Of a stretch of 12,916 nt of DNA, positions 1-8,085 are shown in pieces. Numbering within the stretch: the stretch's first letter is position 1; the number at the start of each line of letters is the position of its first letter. Source of the stretch: CAZSGN01 sp964606415 (GTDB taxonomy: Bacteria > Bacteroidota > Bacteroidia > Bacteroidales > JBBRXJ01); assembly GCA_964606415.1 (NCBI GenBank), contig CAZSGN010000060.1, forward strand, positions 1 to 12,916. Reading direction: 5' to 3'. The position numbers and the translations under genes were made by a program. Below the pieces are notes generated by a model, which saw only the letters and a program-made list of their open reading frames with translations, did no database searches and was not told where the DNA came from.

Positions 1-96
1 GATTGTAGAAAATTAAAATAGATAAAGTAACATAACCGCGTAGCGGTGACCTGTTATTTTTTATCGGACAACATTGATTACACATTAATCATAAAC

Positions 97-128
97 AAAA
101 AAGGGAGGCGTTATCGTCTCCCTTTTTT
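97..128 (-). terminator. Intrinsic terminator of clpC
   Basis: A stem-loop lies 22 nt beyond the clpC stop codon. The arms are 97-110 and 115-128 with a TTAT loop, a GC-rich core (GGGAG/CTCCC), and an A-run on one side and a T-run on the other. Read on the minus strand the stem has one A-C mismatch; read on the plus strand the same position is a G-U pair. It could therefore also stop plus-strand transcripts entering from the left edge. Confidence 0.85.
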
Positions 129-150
129 AGTTTCATCTAAAACAACATCT

Positions 151-2694
151 TTATTTTTCTTTTTCATCGTAAGCCACAACAACAACTTTGGTATTCTCCT
201 GTTTTTTGTCATAATCCACGTTAATGGTATCTCCCTGCTTAATGTTAGAGCTAATAATCAATTCTGCCATGGGCTCTTCAACATATTTTTGTATAGCTCT
301 TTGTAAAGGTCTTGCACCAAATTTATTGTCGAATCCACGTTCAGCAATAAAATCTTTTGCCTTTGGCGTAATCTCGATATTATACCCAAGATTATTGATT
401 CTTTTGTAAAGTCCTTCAAGTTCAATATCAATAATTTTGGCAATATCTTCCTTCGACAATGTATTGAACAGCACGACATCATCTATTCTGTTTAAAAATT
501 CAGGAGCAAAAGTCCGTTTAAGCGCTTTTTGAATTACATCCTTCGTCATTTGATTTGTAGTCTCTTGTCTTGCCTTTGTCGGGAAACCAATGCCAGTACC
601 GAATTCAGCCAGTTGACGTGTTCCGATATTGGATGTCATAATAATAATCGTATTGCGGAAATCAACTTTGCGTCCCAGGCTATCAGTCAATTGTCCTTCG
701 TCGAGTAGTTGAAGAAGAATATTAAATACATCCGGGTGTGCTTTTTCAATCTCATCAAGTAATATAACTGAATAAGGCTTATGACGAACTTTTTCGGTTA
801 ACAAGCCCCCTTCTTCGTAACCAACATACCCCGGAGGAGCTCCCACTAATCTGGAAACGCTGAATTTCTCCATATATTCACTCATATCTACACGCACCAG
901 ATTGTCATAACTATCAAAAAGGTATTCAGCCAAAACCTTTGCCAGTTGGGTTTTGCCTACCCCCGTAGGCCCGAGGAAAATAAAAGTTCCAATAGGTTTA
1001 TTGGGATCTTTCAATCCTGCTCTGTTTCGCTGAATCGCTTTTACAACTTTCCCCAGTGCTTCATCCTGTCCTATAATACGATCTTTAAGCTGATCTTTCA
1101 TTTTCATTAATCTGGTTCCTTCAGCCTGGGCAATACGCTGAACAGGAACACCACTCATCATCGCAACCACTTCTGCAACATTATCCTCATTAACGGTGAC
1201 TCTGTTTTTCGTCAATTCCTCTTCCCACTTGACTTTTTCATGTTCCAGTTCTTGCATTAACTCACGTTCCTGATCCCTGAAACTGGCGGCTTTTTCAAAA
1301 TTCTGATTTTTCACCGCGGCAATTTTATCTTTTTTGGTTTCTTCAATTTGTTGTTCTATTTTCAGAATCCGCTCAGGCACATTGATATTGCTGATGTGCA
1401 CCCTTGAGCCAGCTTCATCCATAGCATCAATAGCCTTATCAGGCAGGTGGCGATCGGTAATATAACGATTAGTCAATTTCACGCAGGCATCCAAAGCCTC
1501 ATCGGTATAAGTAACATTGTGATGATCTTCATAACGTTCTTTAATATTATTAAGGATCTGAATGGTTTCATCTGCTGTTGTCGGATTAATCATCACTTTT
1601 TGAAAACGGCGTTCCAGCGCCCCGTCTTTTTCAATATGTTGACGGTATTCATCCAAAGTGGTTGCCCCGATACACTGAATTTCTCCCCTGGCAAGAGCAG
1701 GTTTCAGCATGTTTGCAGCATCCAGTGATCCGGTAGCACCGCCGGCTCCAACAATAGTATGAATTTCATCGATAAATAAAATAACATCCGATGTTTTAGA
1801 CAATTCATTCAACAAAGCTTTGATACGTTCTTCGAATTGGCCTCTGTATTTTGTGCCCGCAACAAGAGATGCCAGGTCGAGCGTAACCACCCTTTTACCA
1901 AAAAGAGTCCTGGAAACATGCTTTTTTATAATTTTCATTGCCAATCCTTCAGCAATAGCCGATTTTCCAACGCCGGGATCCCCTATTAGTATTGGGTTGT
2001 TTTTCTTTCTGCGGCTTAAAATCTGGGCAATACGCTCAATTTCTTTTTCCCTGCCCACAATCGGATCCAACCGACTTTCTTCAGCAGCTTTGGTCAAATC
2101 AAGGCCAAAATTATCCAATACAGGGGTGTTAGATGTAGATTTTGAAGATTCCTGCGAAGGTCCTCCTTTATCTTGCCCGAACTTAGGTTCATCATCATCA
2201 TCAGGAGGCATTTCGGCTCTTGCCTGGGTTGATTTTATCCCCTTATTGTTGCCTTCGGCATAGTGCTCTTCAACCTCCATTCTTACGTCATTATAATGAA
2301 TATTATTTTCACTGAGTCCTTGTGTTACCAGACTATTCTCATCTTTAAGAATAGCCAGAAGTAAATGTCCGGTATCAATGGTTGCGCTTTTTAAAGAACG
2401 TGCCTCCAGGTAAACCATTTTTAATGCTTTTTCTGCATTTTTCAGTAAAGGAATATTATCCTGGTTCGGTGGTGTTTGTTCTTCTTTTGATTTAATGGTA
2501 TTTTCAATGTTTTGCCTGAGTTCATATAAGTCAACTCCAAGACCTACAAGAATATCTATTGCAATACCTTCTCCTTCTCTTAATATACCAAGAAAAAGAT
2601 GTTCCGTACCTATATAATGATTTCCAAGCCTGAGAGCTTCCTCCTTGCTGTAGGTCAATACATCCCTGATTCTTTGTGAAAATTTGGCGTCCAT
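151..2694 (-). CDS. clpC: ClpC-type AAA+ unfoldase, ATPase subunit of the Clp protease
   Basis: A hexameric class I Clp/Hsp100 ATPase that unfolds proteins and feeds them to ClpP in the cytoplasm. From the chosen ATG it is 847 aa, a normal ClpC length. Domains in order: a double Clp_N repeat (about 1-145); an acidic, low-complexity linker (about 150-200); AAA-1 with Walker A GDPGVGKS (238-245), pore loop KYRG (282-285) and Walker B VILFIDE (304-310); a UVR-like coiled middle segment (about 445-480) typical of ClpC rather than ClpA or ClpB; and AAA-2 with Walker A GPTGVGKT (575-582), a GYVG pore loop (622-625) and Walker B VILLDE (643-648). The IGF tripeptide at 702-704 matches the ClpP-docking loop, so it probably works with ClpP, which is not in this window. 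An in-frame ATG 36 nt upstream was rejected because the ATG at 2694 has a strong Shine-Dalgarno sequence. It is divergent from gyrA. Confidence 0.97.
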   Translation of the reverse strand: MDAKFSQRIRDVLTYSKEEALRLGNHYIGTEHLFLGILREGEGIAIDILVGLGVDLYELRQNIENTIKSKEEQTPPNQDNIPLLKNAEKALKMVYLEARSLKSATIDTGHLLLAILKDENSLVTQGLSENNIHYNDVRMEVEEHYAEGNNKGIKSTQARAEMPPDDDDEPKFGQDKGGPSQESSKSTSNTPVLDNFGLDLTKAAEESRLDPIVGREKEIERIAQILSRRKKNNPILIGDPGVGKSAIAEGLAMKIIKKHVSRTLFGKRVVTLDLASLVAGTKYRGQFEERIKALLNELSKTSDVILFIDEIHTIVGAGGATGSLDAANMLKPALARGEIQCIGATTLDEYRQHIEKDGALERRFQKVMINPTTADETIQILNNIKERYEDHHNVTYTDEALDACVKLTNRYITDRHLPDKAIDAMDEAGSRVHISNINVPERILKIEQQIEETKKDKIAAVKNQNFEKAASFRDQERELMQELEHEKVKWEEELTKNRVTVNEDNVAEVVAMMSGVPVQRIAQAEGTRLMKMKDQLKDRIIGQDEALGKVVKAIQRNRAGLKDPNKPIGTFIFLGPTGVGKTQLAKVLAEYLFDSYDNLVRVDMSEYMEKFSVSRLVGAPPGYVGYEEGGLLTEKVRHKPYSVILLDEIEKAHPDVFNILLQLLDEGQLTDSLGRKVDFRNTIIIMTSNIGTRQLAEFGTGIGFPTKARQETTNQMTKDVIQKALKRTFAPEFLNRIDDVVLFNTLSKEDIAKIIDIELEGLYKRINNLGYNIEITPKAKDFIAERGFDNKFGARPLQRAIQKYVEEPMAELIISSNIKQGDTINVDYDKKQENTKVVVVAYDEKEK

Positions 2695-2700
2695 ATTAGT

Positions 2701-2706
2701 CTCCTC
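2701..2706 (-). promoter_or_regulatory. Shine-Dalgarno sequence of clpC
   Basis: On the minus strand GAGGAG is followed by 6 nt (ACTAAT) and then the clpC ATG at 2694. It contains AGGAG, a five-base match to the anti-SD. This fixes the start of clpC. No other gene in the window has a comparable site; the others have A/T-rich leaders, as is usual in Bacteroidota. Confidence 0.8.
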
Positions 2707-2727
2707 AAAATTGTTAATGCTAAAATG

Positions 2728-2735
2728 CAAAGATA
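2728..2735 (-). promoter_or_regulatory. Candidate clpC promoter, -7 element
   Basis: The minus strand reads TATCTTTG, a perfect match to the Bacteroidota primary-sigma -7 consensus TAnnTTTG, 33 nt upstream of the clpC ATG. The -33 region has only a partial match (TTAG at 2752-2755, 16 nt away). The predicted leader is short, about 25-30 nt, and contains the Shine-Dalgarno sequence. I saw no CtsR- or CIRCE-like repeat. The call rests on consensus matching only. Confidence 0.55.
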
Positions 2736-2886
2736 ATGAATATTCATGATTCTAAAATAACACAATACTTTTAAACATCAATTTGTTAAAAATTAGATAA
2801 CATAACCTGCATAAATTATGCCAATATTGATTACTTTTATGCATCAGAAAAAAAAGAGGACAACTAAAAATTTTAAGAGCAAAGTA

Positions 2887-5478
2887 ATGGCAAACGGAGA
2901 AGTAATTATTAAAACGAATATCGAAGAGGAAATGAAATCAGCTTACATTGATTATTCAATGTCAGTGATTGTTTCCCGCGCCTTACCAGATGTGCGTGAT
3001 GGTTTAAAACCGGTACACCGGAGAGTTTTATATGGGATGCAGGGTTTGGGACTTTATAATAACAAGCCTTATAAAAAGTCTGCCAGGATCGTTGGTGAGG
3101 TTCTGGGAAAATACCATCCACATGGTGATTTATCTGTCTATGAAGCGATGGTACGAATGGCTCAAACATGGTCTATGCGTTACAGATTGGTAGACGGCCA
3201 GGGTAATTTCGGTTCAATTGATGGAGACAGCCCTGCTGCAATGCGTTATACAGAGGCCCGGCTAACAAAAATAGCCGAAGAGACTTTAAGAGACATTGAA
3301 AAGAATACCGTTGATTTTGATCTGAATTTTGATGATACCATGGAAGAGCCGACGGTTCTTCCAACCCGTCTACCTACATTATTGCTTAATGGCGCCAGTG
3401 GTATTGCAGTCGGGATGGCAACCAATATGGCTCCGCATAATCTTAACGAAGTTATTGATGCACTTATCGCCTACATTGATAACCGGGATATCGAAATCAG
3501 TGAGCTAGTACATCATATCAAAGCGCCTGATTTCCCGACTGGTGGAATTATCTATGGTACATCCGGTGTTAAAGAAGCTTACGAATCAGGCCGTGGCCGT
3601 GTTGTGGTAAGGGCAAAAACAACCATCGAAAATACCGCCTCGGGTAGAGAAATGATTGTCGTTACCGAGATACCATACATGGTGAATAAGGCTGATATGA
3701 TTAAAAAAATTGCCGACCTTATTAATGAAAAAAAGCTTGATGGTATATCTTACATTAATGACGAATCTGACCGGAATGGAATGCGCATCATCATTATTTG
3801 TAAAAAAGATGCTATTGCCAATGTTGTCTTAAATAAATTGTTTAAATACAGTCAACTCCAGAACACTTTTAGTATCAATAATATTGCACTGGTCAAAGGA
3901 CGGCCGAAGATGTTGAATTTGAAAGATCTTTTATTCAATTTTATTGAGCATCGTCATGATATTGTGATACGCCGGACAAAATACGAACTTGATCAGGCTG
4001 AAAAAAGAGCGCATATCCTTGAAGGATTAATTATTGCCAGTGATAATATTGATGAGGTTATTGAAATCATCAAAAAATCACAGACACCTGATGAAGCCAG
4101 AAATACCTTGATGGAACGATTTGAACTTTCGGAAATTCAATCCCGGGCAATCGTTGATATGAGGTTGAGGCAGTTAACAGGCCTGGAACAGGAAAAGCTG
4201 CGGAAAGAATATGATGAGATCATGTCGCTTATCGAGGAGCTGAAAGCCATTCTTGCTGATGAAGGAAAAAGAATGGAAATCATTAAAGAAGAACTTCTCG
4301 AAGTAAAATCCCATTATGGCGATGAACGGAAAACGGAGATTGTCATGGATGAAGGCGAATTTAATCCGGAAGATTTTTATGCTGATGAAGATATGATCAT
4401 TACCATATCACATATGGGTTACATCAAACGCACCCCCCTTACTGAATATAAAAAACAACACCGTGGTGGCGTGGGCATCCGGGGAAGTAAAACACGTGAT
4501 GAAGATTTTCTCGAGCACATTTTCTGTGCCTCAATGCATAATACAATGCTCTTTTTTACCAAAAAAGGACGGTGTTTTTGGTTAAAAGTTTACCAAATAC
4601 CCGAAGGAGCCAAAGGAACCAAAGGAAGAGCTATTCAGAATGTGATCAATATTGAGCCGGATGATGTGGTACAGGCTTATATTAATGTTGATAACCTTAA
4701 AGAAGAGGATTATCTCAGGGAAAAATTCATATTACTTTGCACCGAAAAGGGAACCATTAAAAAAACACCGCTTGAAGCTTACAGCCGACCCAGACAAAAT
4801 GGCATTAATGCAATTAATGTCCGGGAGGGAGATAATTTGATCGAAGCAAAACTTACGAATGGCAACAATCAAATTCTTATTGCTGTCGAATCAGGAAAAG
4901 CAATTCATTTCCCAGAATCCAAAGTGCGTTCAGTAGGACGAACGGCAACCGGGGTAAGAGCTGTCACTTTGACACAACCCGAAGATAAAGTTGTGGGTAT
5001 GGTATGTGTAGAAGATACAAATACAAATATCCTTGTGGTCTCCGAGAAAGGTTATGGCAAACGTTCAACTGTTGACAGTTACCGCATTACTAATCGCGGA
5101 GGTAAAGGTGTCAAAACGCTTAACATTACAGAAAAAACGGGTAAACTGATTGCTATTAAAGGGGTGAATGATGAACAAGACTTGATGATCATCACCAAAG
5201 AAGGTGTGACTATTCGCATGGCTATTGAAGACCTCAGACTTATGGGACGCACCGCTCAGGGTGTCCGGTTGATCAACCTCAGGGACTCATCAGGTATTGC
5301 TTCTGTTACTGTGGTTAATGGCAATGACGAAATCGAAGATGATAATGCCATCCAGGCAAAAGGACCCGTTGATAATGAATTAAGTGAAGGTCCAGGTAAT
5401 GAGGATGAAAGTATTGATAATCAAAAAGAAGCAGATGACACTGCTACTGATAATGATCAGGAACCATCAATAGAATAA
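2887..5478 (+). CDS. gyrA: DNA gyrase subunit A
   Basis: The breakage-reunion subunit of DNA gyrase, which introduces negative supercoils as an A2B2 complex with GyrB. It is 863 aa from the chosen ATG (MANGEVIIKT). An in-frame ATG at 2818 would add a basic, non-conserved 23-residue leader and was rejected. The winged-helix domain contains the catalytic tyrosine in MRYTEARL (Tyr121, E. coli Tyr122). The tower and exit-gate coiled coil run to about residue 500. The C-terminal beta-pinwheel begins near 502 with a GyrA-box-like QHRGGVG (524-530), which supports GyrA over ParC. The last 45 or so residues are an acidic, low-complexity tail. The quinolone pocket reads HPHGDLSVYE, with Leu82 and Glu86 at the positions of E. 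coli Ser83 and Asp87. The gene is monocistronic, divergent from clpC and convergent with rimO. No clear -7/-33 pair was found upstream. Confidence 0.97.
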   Translation: MANGEVIIKTNIEEEMKSAYIDYSMSVIVSRALPDVRDGLKPVHRRVLYGMQGLGLYNNKPYKKSARIVGEVLGKYHPHGDLSVYEAMVRMAQTWSMRYRLVDGQGNFGSIDGDSPAAMRYTEARLTKIAEETLRDIEKNTVDFDLNFDDTMEEPTVLPTRLPTLLLNGASGIAVGMATNMAPHNLNEVIDALIAYIDNRDIEISELVHHIKAPDFPTGGIIYGTSGVKEAYESGRGRVVVRAKTTIENTASGREMIVVTEIPYMVNKADMIKKIADLINEKKLDGISYINDESDRNGMRIIIICKKDAIANVVLNKLFKYSQLQNTFSINNIALVKGRPKMLNLKDLLFNFIEHRHDIVIRRTKYELDQAEKRAHILEGLIIASDNIDEVIEIIKKSQTPDEARNTLMERFELSEIQSRAIVDMRLRQLTGLEQEKLRKEYDEIMSLIEELKAILADEGKRMEIIKEELLEVKSHYGDERKTEIVMDEGEFNPEDFYADEDMIITISHMGYIKRTPLTEYKKQHRGGVGIRGSKTRDEDFLEHIFCASMHNTMLFFTKKGRCFWLKVYQIPEGAKGTKGRAIQNVINIEPDDVVQAYINVDNLKEEDYLREKFILLCTEKGTIKKTPLEAYSRPRQNGINAINVREGDNLIEAKLTNGNNQILIAVESGKAIHFPESKVRSVGRTATGVRAVTLTQPEDKVVGMVCVEDTNTNILVVSEKGYGKRSTVDSYRITNRGGKGVKTLNITEKTGKLIAIKGVNDEQDLMIITKEGVTIRMAIEDLRLMGRTAQGVRLINLRDSSGIASVTVVNGNDEIEDDNAIQAKGPVDNELSEGPGNEDESIDNQKEADDTATDNDQEPSIE

Positions 5479-5509
5479 ATGCTTTATCATTAATACCTTT
5501 ATAATCAAT

Positions 5510-5544
5510 AAAAAAACCCGGAATGATTCATTCCGGGTTTTTTT
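5510..5544. terminator. Bidirectional terminator shared by gyrA and rimO
   Basis: A perfect inverted repeat with 17-nt arms (5510-5526 and 5528-5544) around a single T. The core is CCCGGAATGA/TCATTCCGGG, flanked by seven A on the left and seven T on the right, so it has a U-tract on both strands. It lies 31 nt after the gyrA stop. Its right arm overlaps the rimO stop codon (5543-5545), so the last rimO codons abut the hairpin. Confidence 0.93.
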
Positions 5545-6844
5545 ATTTTTCAGCAGCAACAGGAATGCCGAACAAATCGTATTCATTTGCATCCGTGATT
5601 TCAATCATTTCAATGCTTCCTGATTTTAAAGGATAAGAATCAGCGATAAGCACATTATTATCAACTTCAGGAGAGTCATATTGAGTTCTTCCAATCCACA
5701 CATCTCCTTCTTTCCCATCAATAATCACTTCCATAGTACTCCCTATTTTGCTGACGTTTAATTCTCCGGATATAGATTGTTGAATATCCATAATCATTTC
5801 AGCTCTTTCTTTTTTTACATCAGCAGGAATATCATCCTCCAATTTGTCTCCAGCCGGTGTATTTTCTTCGTGCGAATAAGTGAACACACCAAGCCGGTCA
5901 AAGCGTACCTCTTTGACAAATGTCATTAAATTCATGAAATCCTCCTCTGTTTCACCAGGAAAACCAACCAACAAAGTGGTTCTTAAAGCAATTCCGGGTA
6001 CTTCCCTGCGAATTTTTGAAATCAGATCCATCATATCCTGACGGGTATGCCCCCTCTTCATTGCTTTTAGCATTCGGTCACTACTGTGTTGAAAAGGAAT
6101 ATCAAGATAAGAACAAACCGACGGGTTCTTTTTCATTATTTCAGTTATCTGTTCGGGAAAAGAAACCGGATAGGCATATTGTAAACGGATCCATTTAAAG
6201 CGATCCAGTTTAATAAGCGATTCCAAAAGATCAGGTAGAAGCGGATGATTTTTTTTGTCTTTACCATAATAAGTCAGATCCTGAGCAATTAAAATGATTT
6301 CTTTTACTCCTTTATCAGCAAGCATTATGGCCTCATTCAATAAATCGTCCACAGGCATGGAATGAAAAGGGCCTCTTATTCCCGGAATAGAGCAAAAAGC
6401 ACATTGCCTGCTACACCCTTCTGCAATTTTCAAATATGCATAATGTTTAGGAGTGGTTAGACTTCGATTTGGATAGGATTTCTTGTATTCAGGAATAATA
6501 AAATTTAACAAACGCTCCTGCTCATTAACGCCAAGAAACAAATCAACTTCCGGCATTTCACGACTTAAATCTTCTCTGTACCGCTGGGATAAACAACCCA
6601 TCACGATCAATTTTTGAATATCACCATTTTTCTTGCCCTCAGAAAACTGAAGAATAGTATTAATGGATTCCTCTTTTGCATCAGCAATAAACCCACATGT
6701 ATTAATAATAACAATATCAGTTAATTCATTGACATCAAAAACGACCTTAAAGTCATGATTTGAAAGTTGCCCCATAAGATGCTCTGAATCAACAATATTC
6801 TTAGAACAACCAAGCGTAATAACATTGATTTTTTGCTGGTTCAT
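5543..6844 (-). CDS. rimO: Ribosomal protein uS12 methylthiotransferase RimO
   Basis: A radical-SAM methylthiotransferase that adds a methylthio group to the conserved aspartate of ribosomal protein uS12 (E. coli Asp88), using SAM and two iron-sulfur clusters. At 433 aa it has a usual RimO length. The N-terminal UPF0004 domain supplies three cluster cysteines: Cys13 in LGCSKN, Cys50 in NTCGF and Cys84 in MGCLSQR. The radical-SAM motif is Cys144-x3-Cys148-x2-Cys151. The region after about 370 fits the TRAM domain, including IDGKEGDVWIGRTQYDSPEV. LGCSKNxVDSE and the overall length favour RimO over the tRNA enzymes MiaB and MtaB. It follows ftsY by 39 nt with no terminator between them, so it is likely the last gene of the ribosomal-protein operon. 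It has no Shine-Dalgarno sequence. Confidence 0.96.
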   Translation of the reverse strand: MNQQKINVITLGCSKNIVDSEHLMGQLSNHDFKVVFDVNELTDIVIINTCGFIADAKEESINTILQFSEGKKNGDIQKLIVMGCLSQRYREDLSREMPEVDLFLGVNEQERLLNFIIPEYKKSYPNRSLTTPKHYAYLKIAEGCSRQCAFCSIPGIRGPFHSMPVDDLLNEAIMLADKGVKEIILIAQDLTYYGKDKKNHPLLPDLLESLIKLDRFKWIRLQYAYPVSFPEQITEIMKKNPSVCSYLDIPFQHSSDRMLKAMKRGHTRQDMMDLISKIRREVPGIALRTTLLVGFPGETEEDFMNLMTFVKEVRFDRLGVFTYSHEENTPAGDKLEDDIPADVKKERAEMIMDIQQSISGELNVSKIGSTMEVIIDGKEGDVWIGRTQYDSPEVDNNVLIADSYPLKSGSIEMIEITDANEYDLFGIPVAAEK

Positions 6845-6883
6845 TTTATTATATCAGTTGTTGAAGAGAAAAAAGACAAGCGC

Positions 6884-7852
6884 TTAATTGAAAAGGCTTT
6901 CGACAAAATCTTTACGGTCAAATATTTTGATATCCTCCACTTTTTCTCCTACACCAATGTATTTAACAGGAATACTAAACTGGTCAGAAACACCAATTAC
7001 AACCCCGCCCTTAGCCGTTCCATCAAGTTTTGTCAAGGCAAGGGTATTCACATCGGTTGTTTGAGTAAATTGCTTAGCTTGTTCAAAAGCATTTTGTCCT
7101 GTTGAAGCATCCAGTACAAGTAAAATTTCCTGAGGCACATTGGCAGCAAGTTTTTGGATAGCACGTTTAATTTTACTCAGTTCCTGCATCAGATAATTCT
7201 TATTATGCAATCTTCCGGCCGTATCAATAATAACAACATCATAATCACCCGCGATAGCGGCCTGCACACTATCATAAGCCACTGAGGCCGGGTCAGATCC
7301 CATCTGTTGCTTAATCAAACGAATATCCAGTCTGTTAGCCCACATTTCAAGTTGGTCAATAGCAGCTGCCCTGAAGGTATCTGCTGCACCAAGCACAACA
7401 TGCTTTCCTGCTTTCTTAAATTGATTAGCAAGTTTGGCTATGGTCGTTGTTTTTCCAACACCATTAACACCCAGCACCATAATCACATATGGTTTTTCCG
7501 GTAATTCATCTTCAAAGAAATTTTTTCCTGACTGATGTTTATTCTCTTCTAAAAGTCCAATAATTTCCTCTTTCAGGATTTGATTGAGCTCATCCGTGCC
7601 CATGTACCGATCATTTTTAACCCTGTTCTCAATCCTTTCAATGATACGCACGGTAGTATTCACTCCCACATCAGAAGAAACAAGAACTTCTTCAAGATTA
7701 TCAAGGACCTCATCATCAACCTTGTTTTTTCCGACTACAGCCCTGGATAATTTTTTAAAAACACTTTCCCGTGTCTTTTCCAGTCCCTCACTGAGTTTTT
7801 CAGATGATTGGTCAACTTCTTTTTTTCGGTTTTTTTTTGAAAACAATGCCAT
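6884..7852 (-). CDS. ftsY: Signal recognition particle receptor FtsY
   Basis: The SRP-receptor GTPase that docks ribosome-SRP complexes at the inner membrane for co-translational insertion. It is 322 aa and consists almost only of the NG domain. A short lysine-rich N-terminus (ALFSKKNRKK) takes the place of the long acidic A domain of E. coli, so membrane binding probably relies on this basic, amphipathic segment. GTPase motifs: P-loop GVNGVGKTTT (128-137), DTFRAAA (158-164), DTAGR (210-214) and TKLDG (274-278). The C-terminal YIGVGEKVEDIKIFD is typical of FtsY and marks it off from Ffh, as does the absence of an M domain. A terminator-like hairpin lies only 16 nt upstream of the ATG, so expression probably depends on readthrough from the ribosomal-protein genes. 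No Shine-Dalgarno sequence is seen. Confidence 0.97.
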   Translation of the reverse strand: MALFSKKNRKKEVDQSSEKLSEGLEKTRESVFKKLSRAVVGKNKVDDEVLDNLEEVLVSSDVGVNTTVRIIERIENRVKNDRYMGTDELNQILKEEIIGLLEENKHQSGKNFFEDELPEKPYVIMVLGVNGVGKTTTIAKLANQFKKAGKHVVLGAADTFRAAAIDQLEMWANRLDIRLIKQQMGSDPASVAYDSVQAAIAGDYDVVIIDTAGRLHNKNYLMQELSKIKRAIQKLAANVPQEILLVLDASTGQNAFEQAKQFTQTTDVNTLALTKLDGTAKGGVVIGVSDQFSIPVKYIGVGEKVEDIKIFDRKDFVESLFN

Positions 7853-7871
7853 AATAAAACATTAAGACAAA

Positions 7872-7899
7872 AAAAGCTTTCCTGTGAAAGAAAGCTTTT
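7872..7899 (-). terminator. Terminator-like hairpin between the bL38 gene and ftsY
   Basis: Perfect 10-bp arms (7872-7881 and 7890-7899, AAAAGCTTTC/GAAAGCTTTT) enclose an 8-nt loop. On the minus strand the stem runs into a seven-T tract, as in an intrinsic terminator. It lies 25 nt after the bL38 stop and 16 nt before the ftsY ATG. The gap beyond it is too short to hold a promoter for ftsY, so it may act as a partial terminator that lowers ftsY and rimO expression. Confidence 0.75.
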
Positions 7900-7924
7900 A
7901 ATTTTTGAATATTATAAAAATTGA

Positions 7925-8077
7925 TTACTTTTCAAAGAAATCTTTGATATGATCGCTATTGACCATTTCTTCACGAAAAGAATACGCTCCTGTTTTACCG
8001 GATTTTTCCATTTTTATTACTTTAGCATAGCTTTTCGCATTTCCGGATTTTAATGTTGCAACAGTCTTCTTAGCCAT
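7925..8077 (-). CDS. Ribosomal protein bL38 (DUF4295 family)
   Basis: A 50-aa basic protein beginning MAKKTVATLKSGNAK and ending KDFFEK. It matches the DUF4295 family as I know it: a lysine-rich N-terminus, a central KMEKSGKTGAYSF-like stretch and an acidic or aromatic C-terminus. From memory, a member of this family was identified as a Bacteroidota-specific large-subunit protein named bL38 in ribosome structures from the phylum. That link is recalled and was not checked here. The start lies 8 nt after the rpmG stop, which points to translational coupling and co-expression with bL33. It shares the MAKK N-terminus with rpmG and many small ribosomal proteins. No Shine-Dalgarno sequence; the leader is A/T-rich. 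Confidence 0.88.
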   Translation of the reverse strand: MAKKTVATLKSGNAKSYAKVIKMEKSGKTGAYSFREEMVNSDHIKDFFEK

Positions 8078-8085
8078 AATTTCAA

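Noticed and set aside
37..63. A small hairpin ACCGC-GTA-GCGGT followed by a T-run near the left edge
   Set aside because: Only 5 bp, with the T-run about ten bases away. There is no gene upstream within the window to judge it by.
1447..2263. Plus-strand open frames within clpC, and similar frames antisense to gyrA, rimO, ftsY and pfkA
   Set aside because: They are shadows of strongly conserved genes and resemble no protein family. No start signals or promoters support them.
2818..2886. An upstream extension of gyrA from the ATG at 2818
   Set aside because: The added residues are basic and unlike GyrA N-termini. The MANGEV start gives the normal alignment, with the catalytic Tyr at 121.
6845..6883. 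The ftsY-rimO gap as a possible promoter region
   Set aside because: Only 39 nt, with no -7 or -33 match and no terminator, so rimO is best read as cotranscribed.
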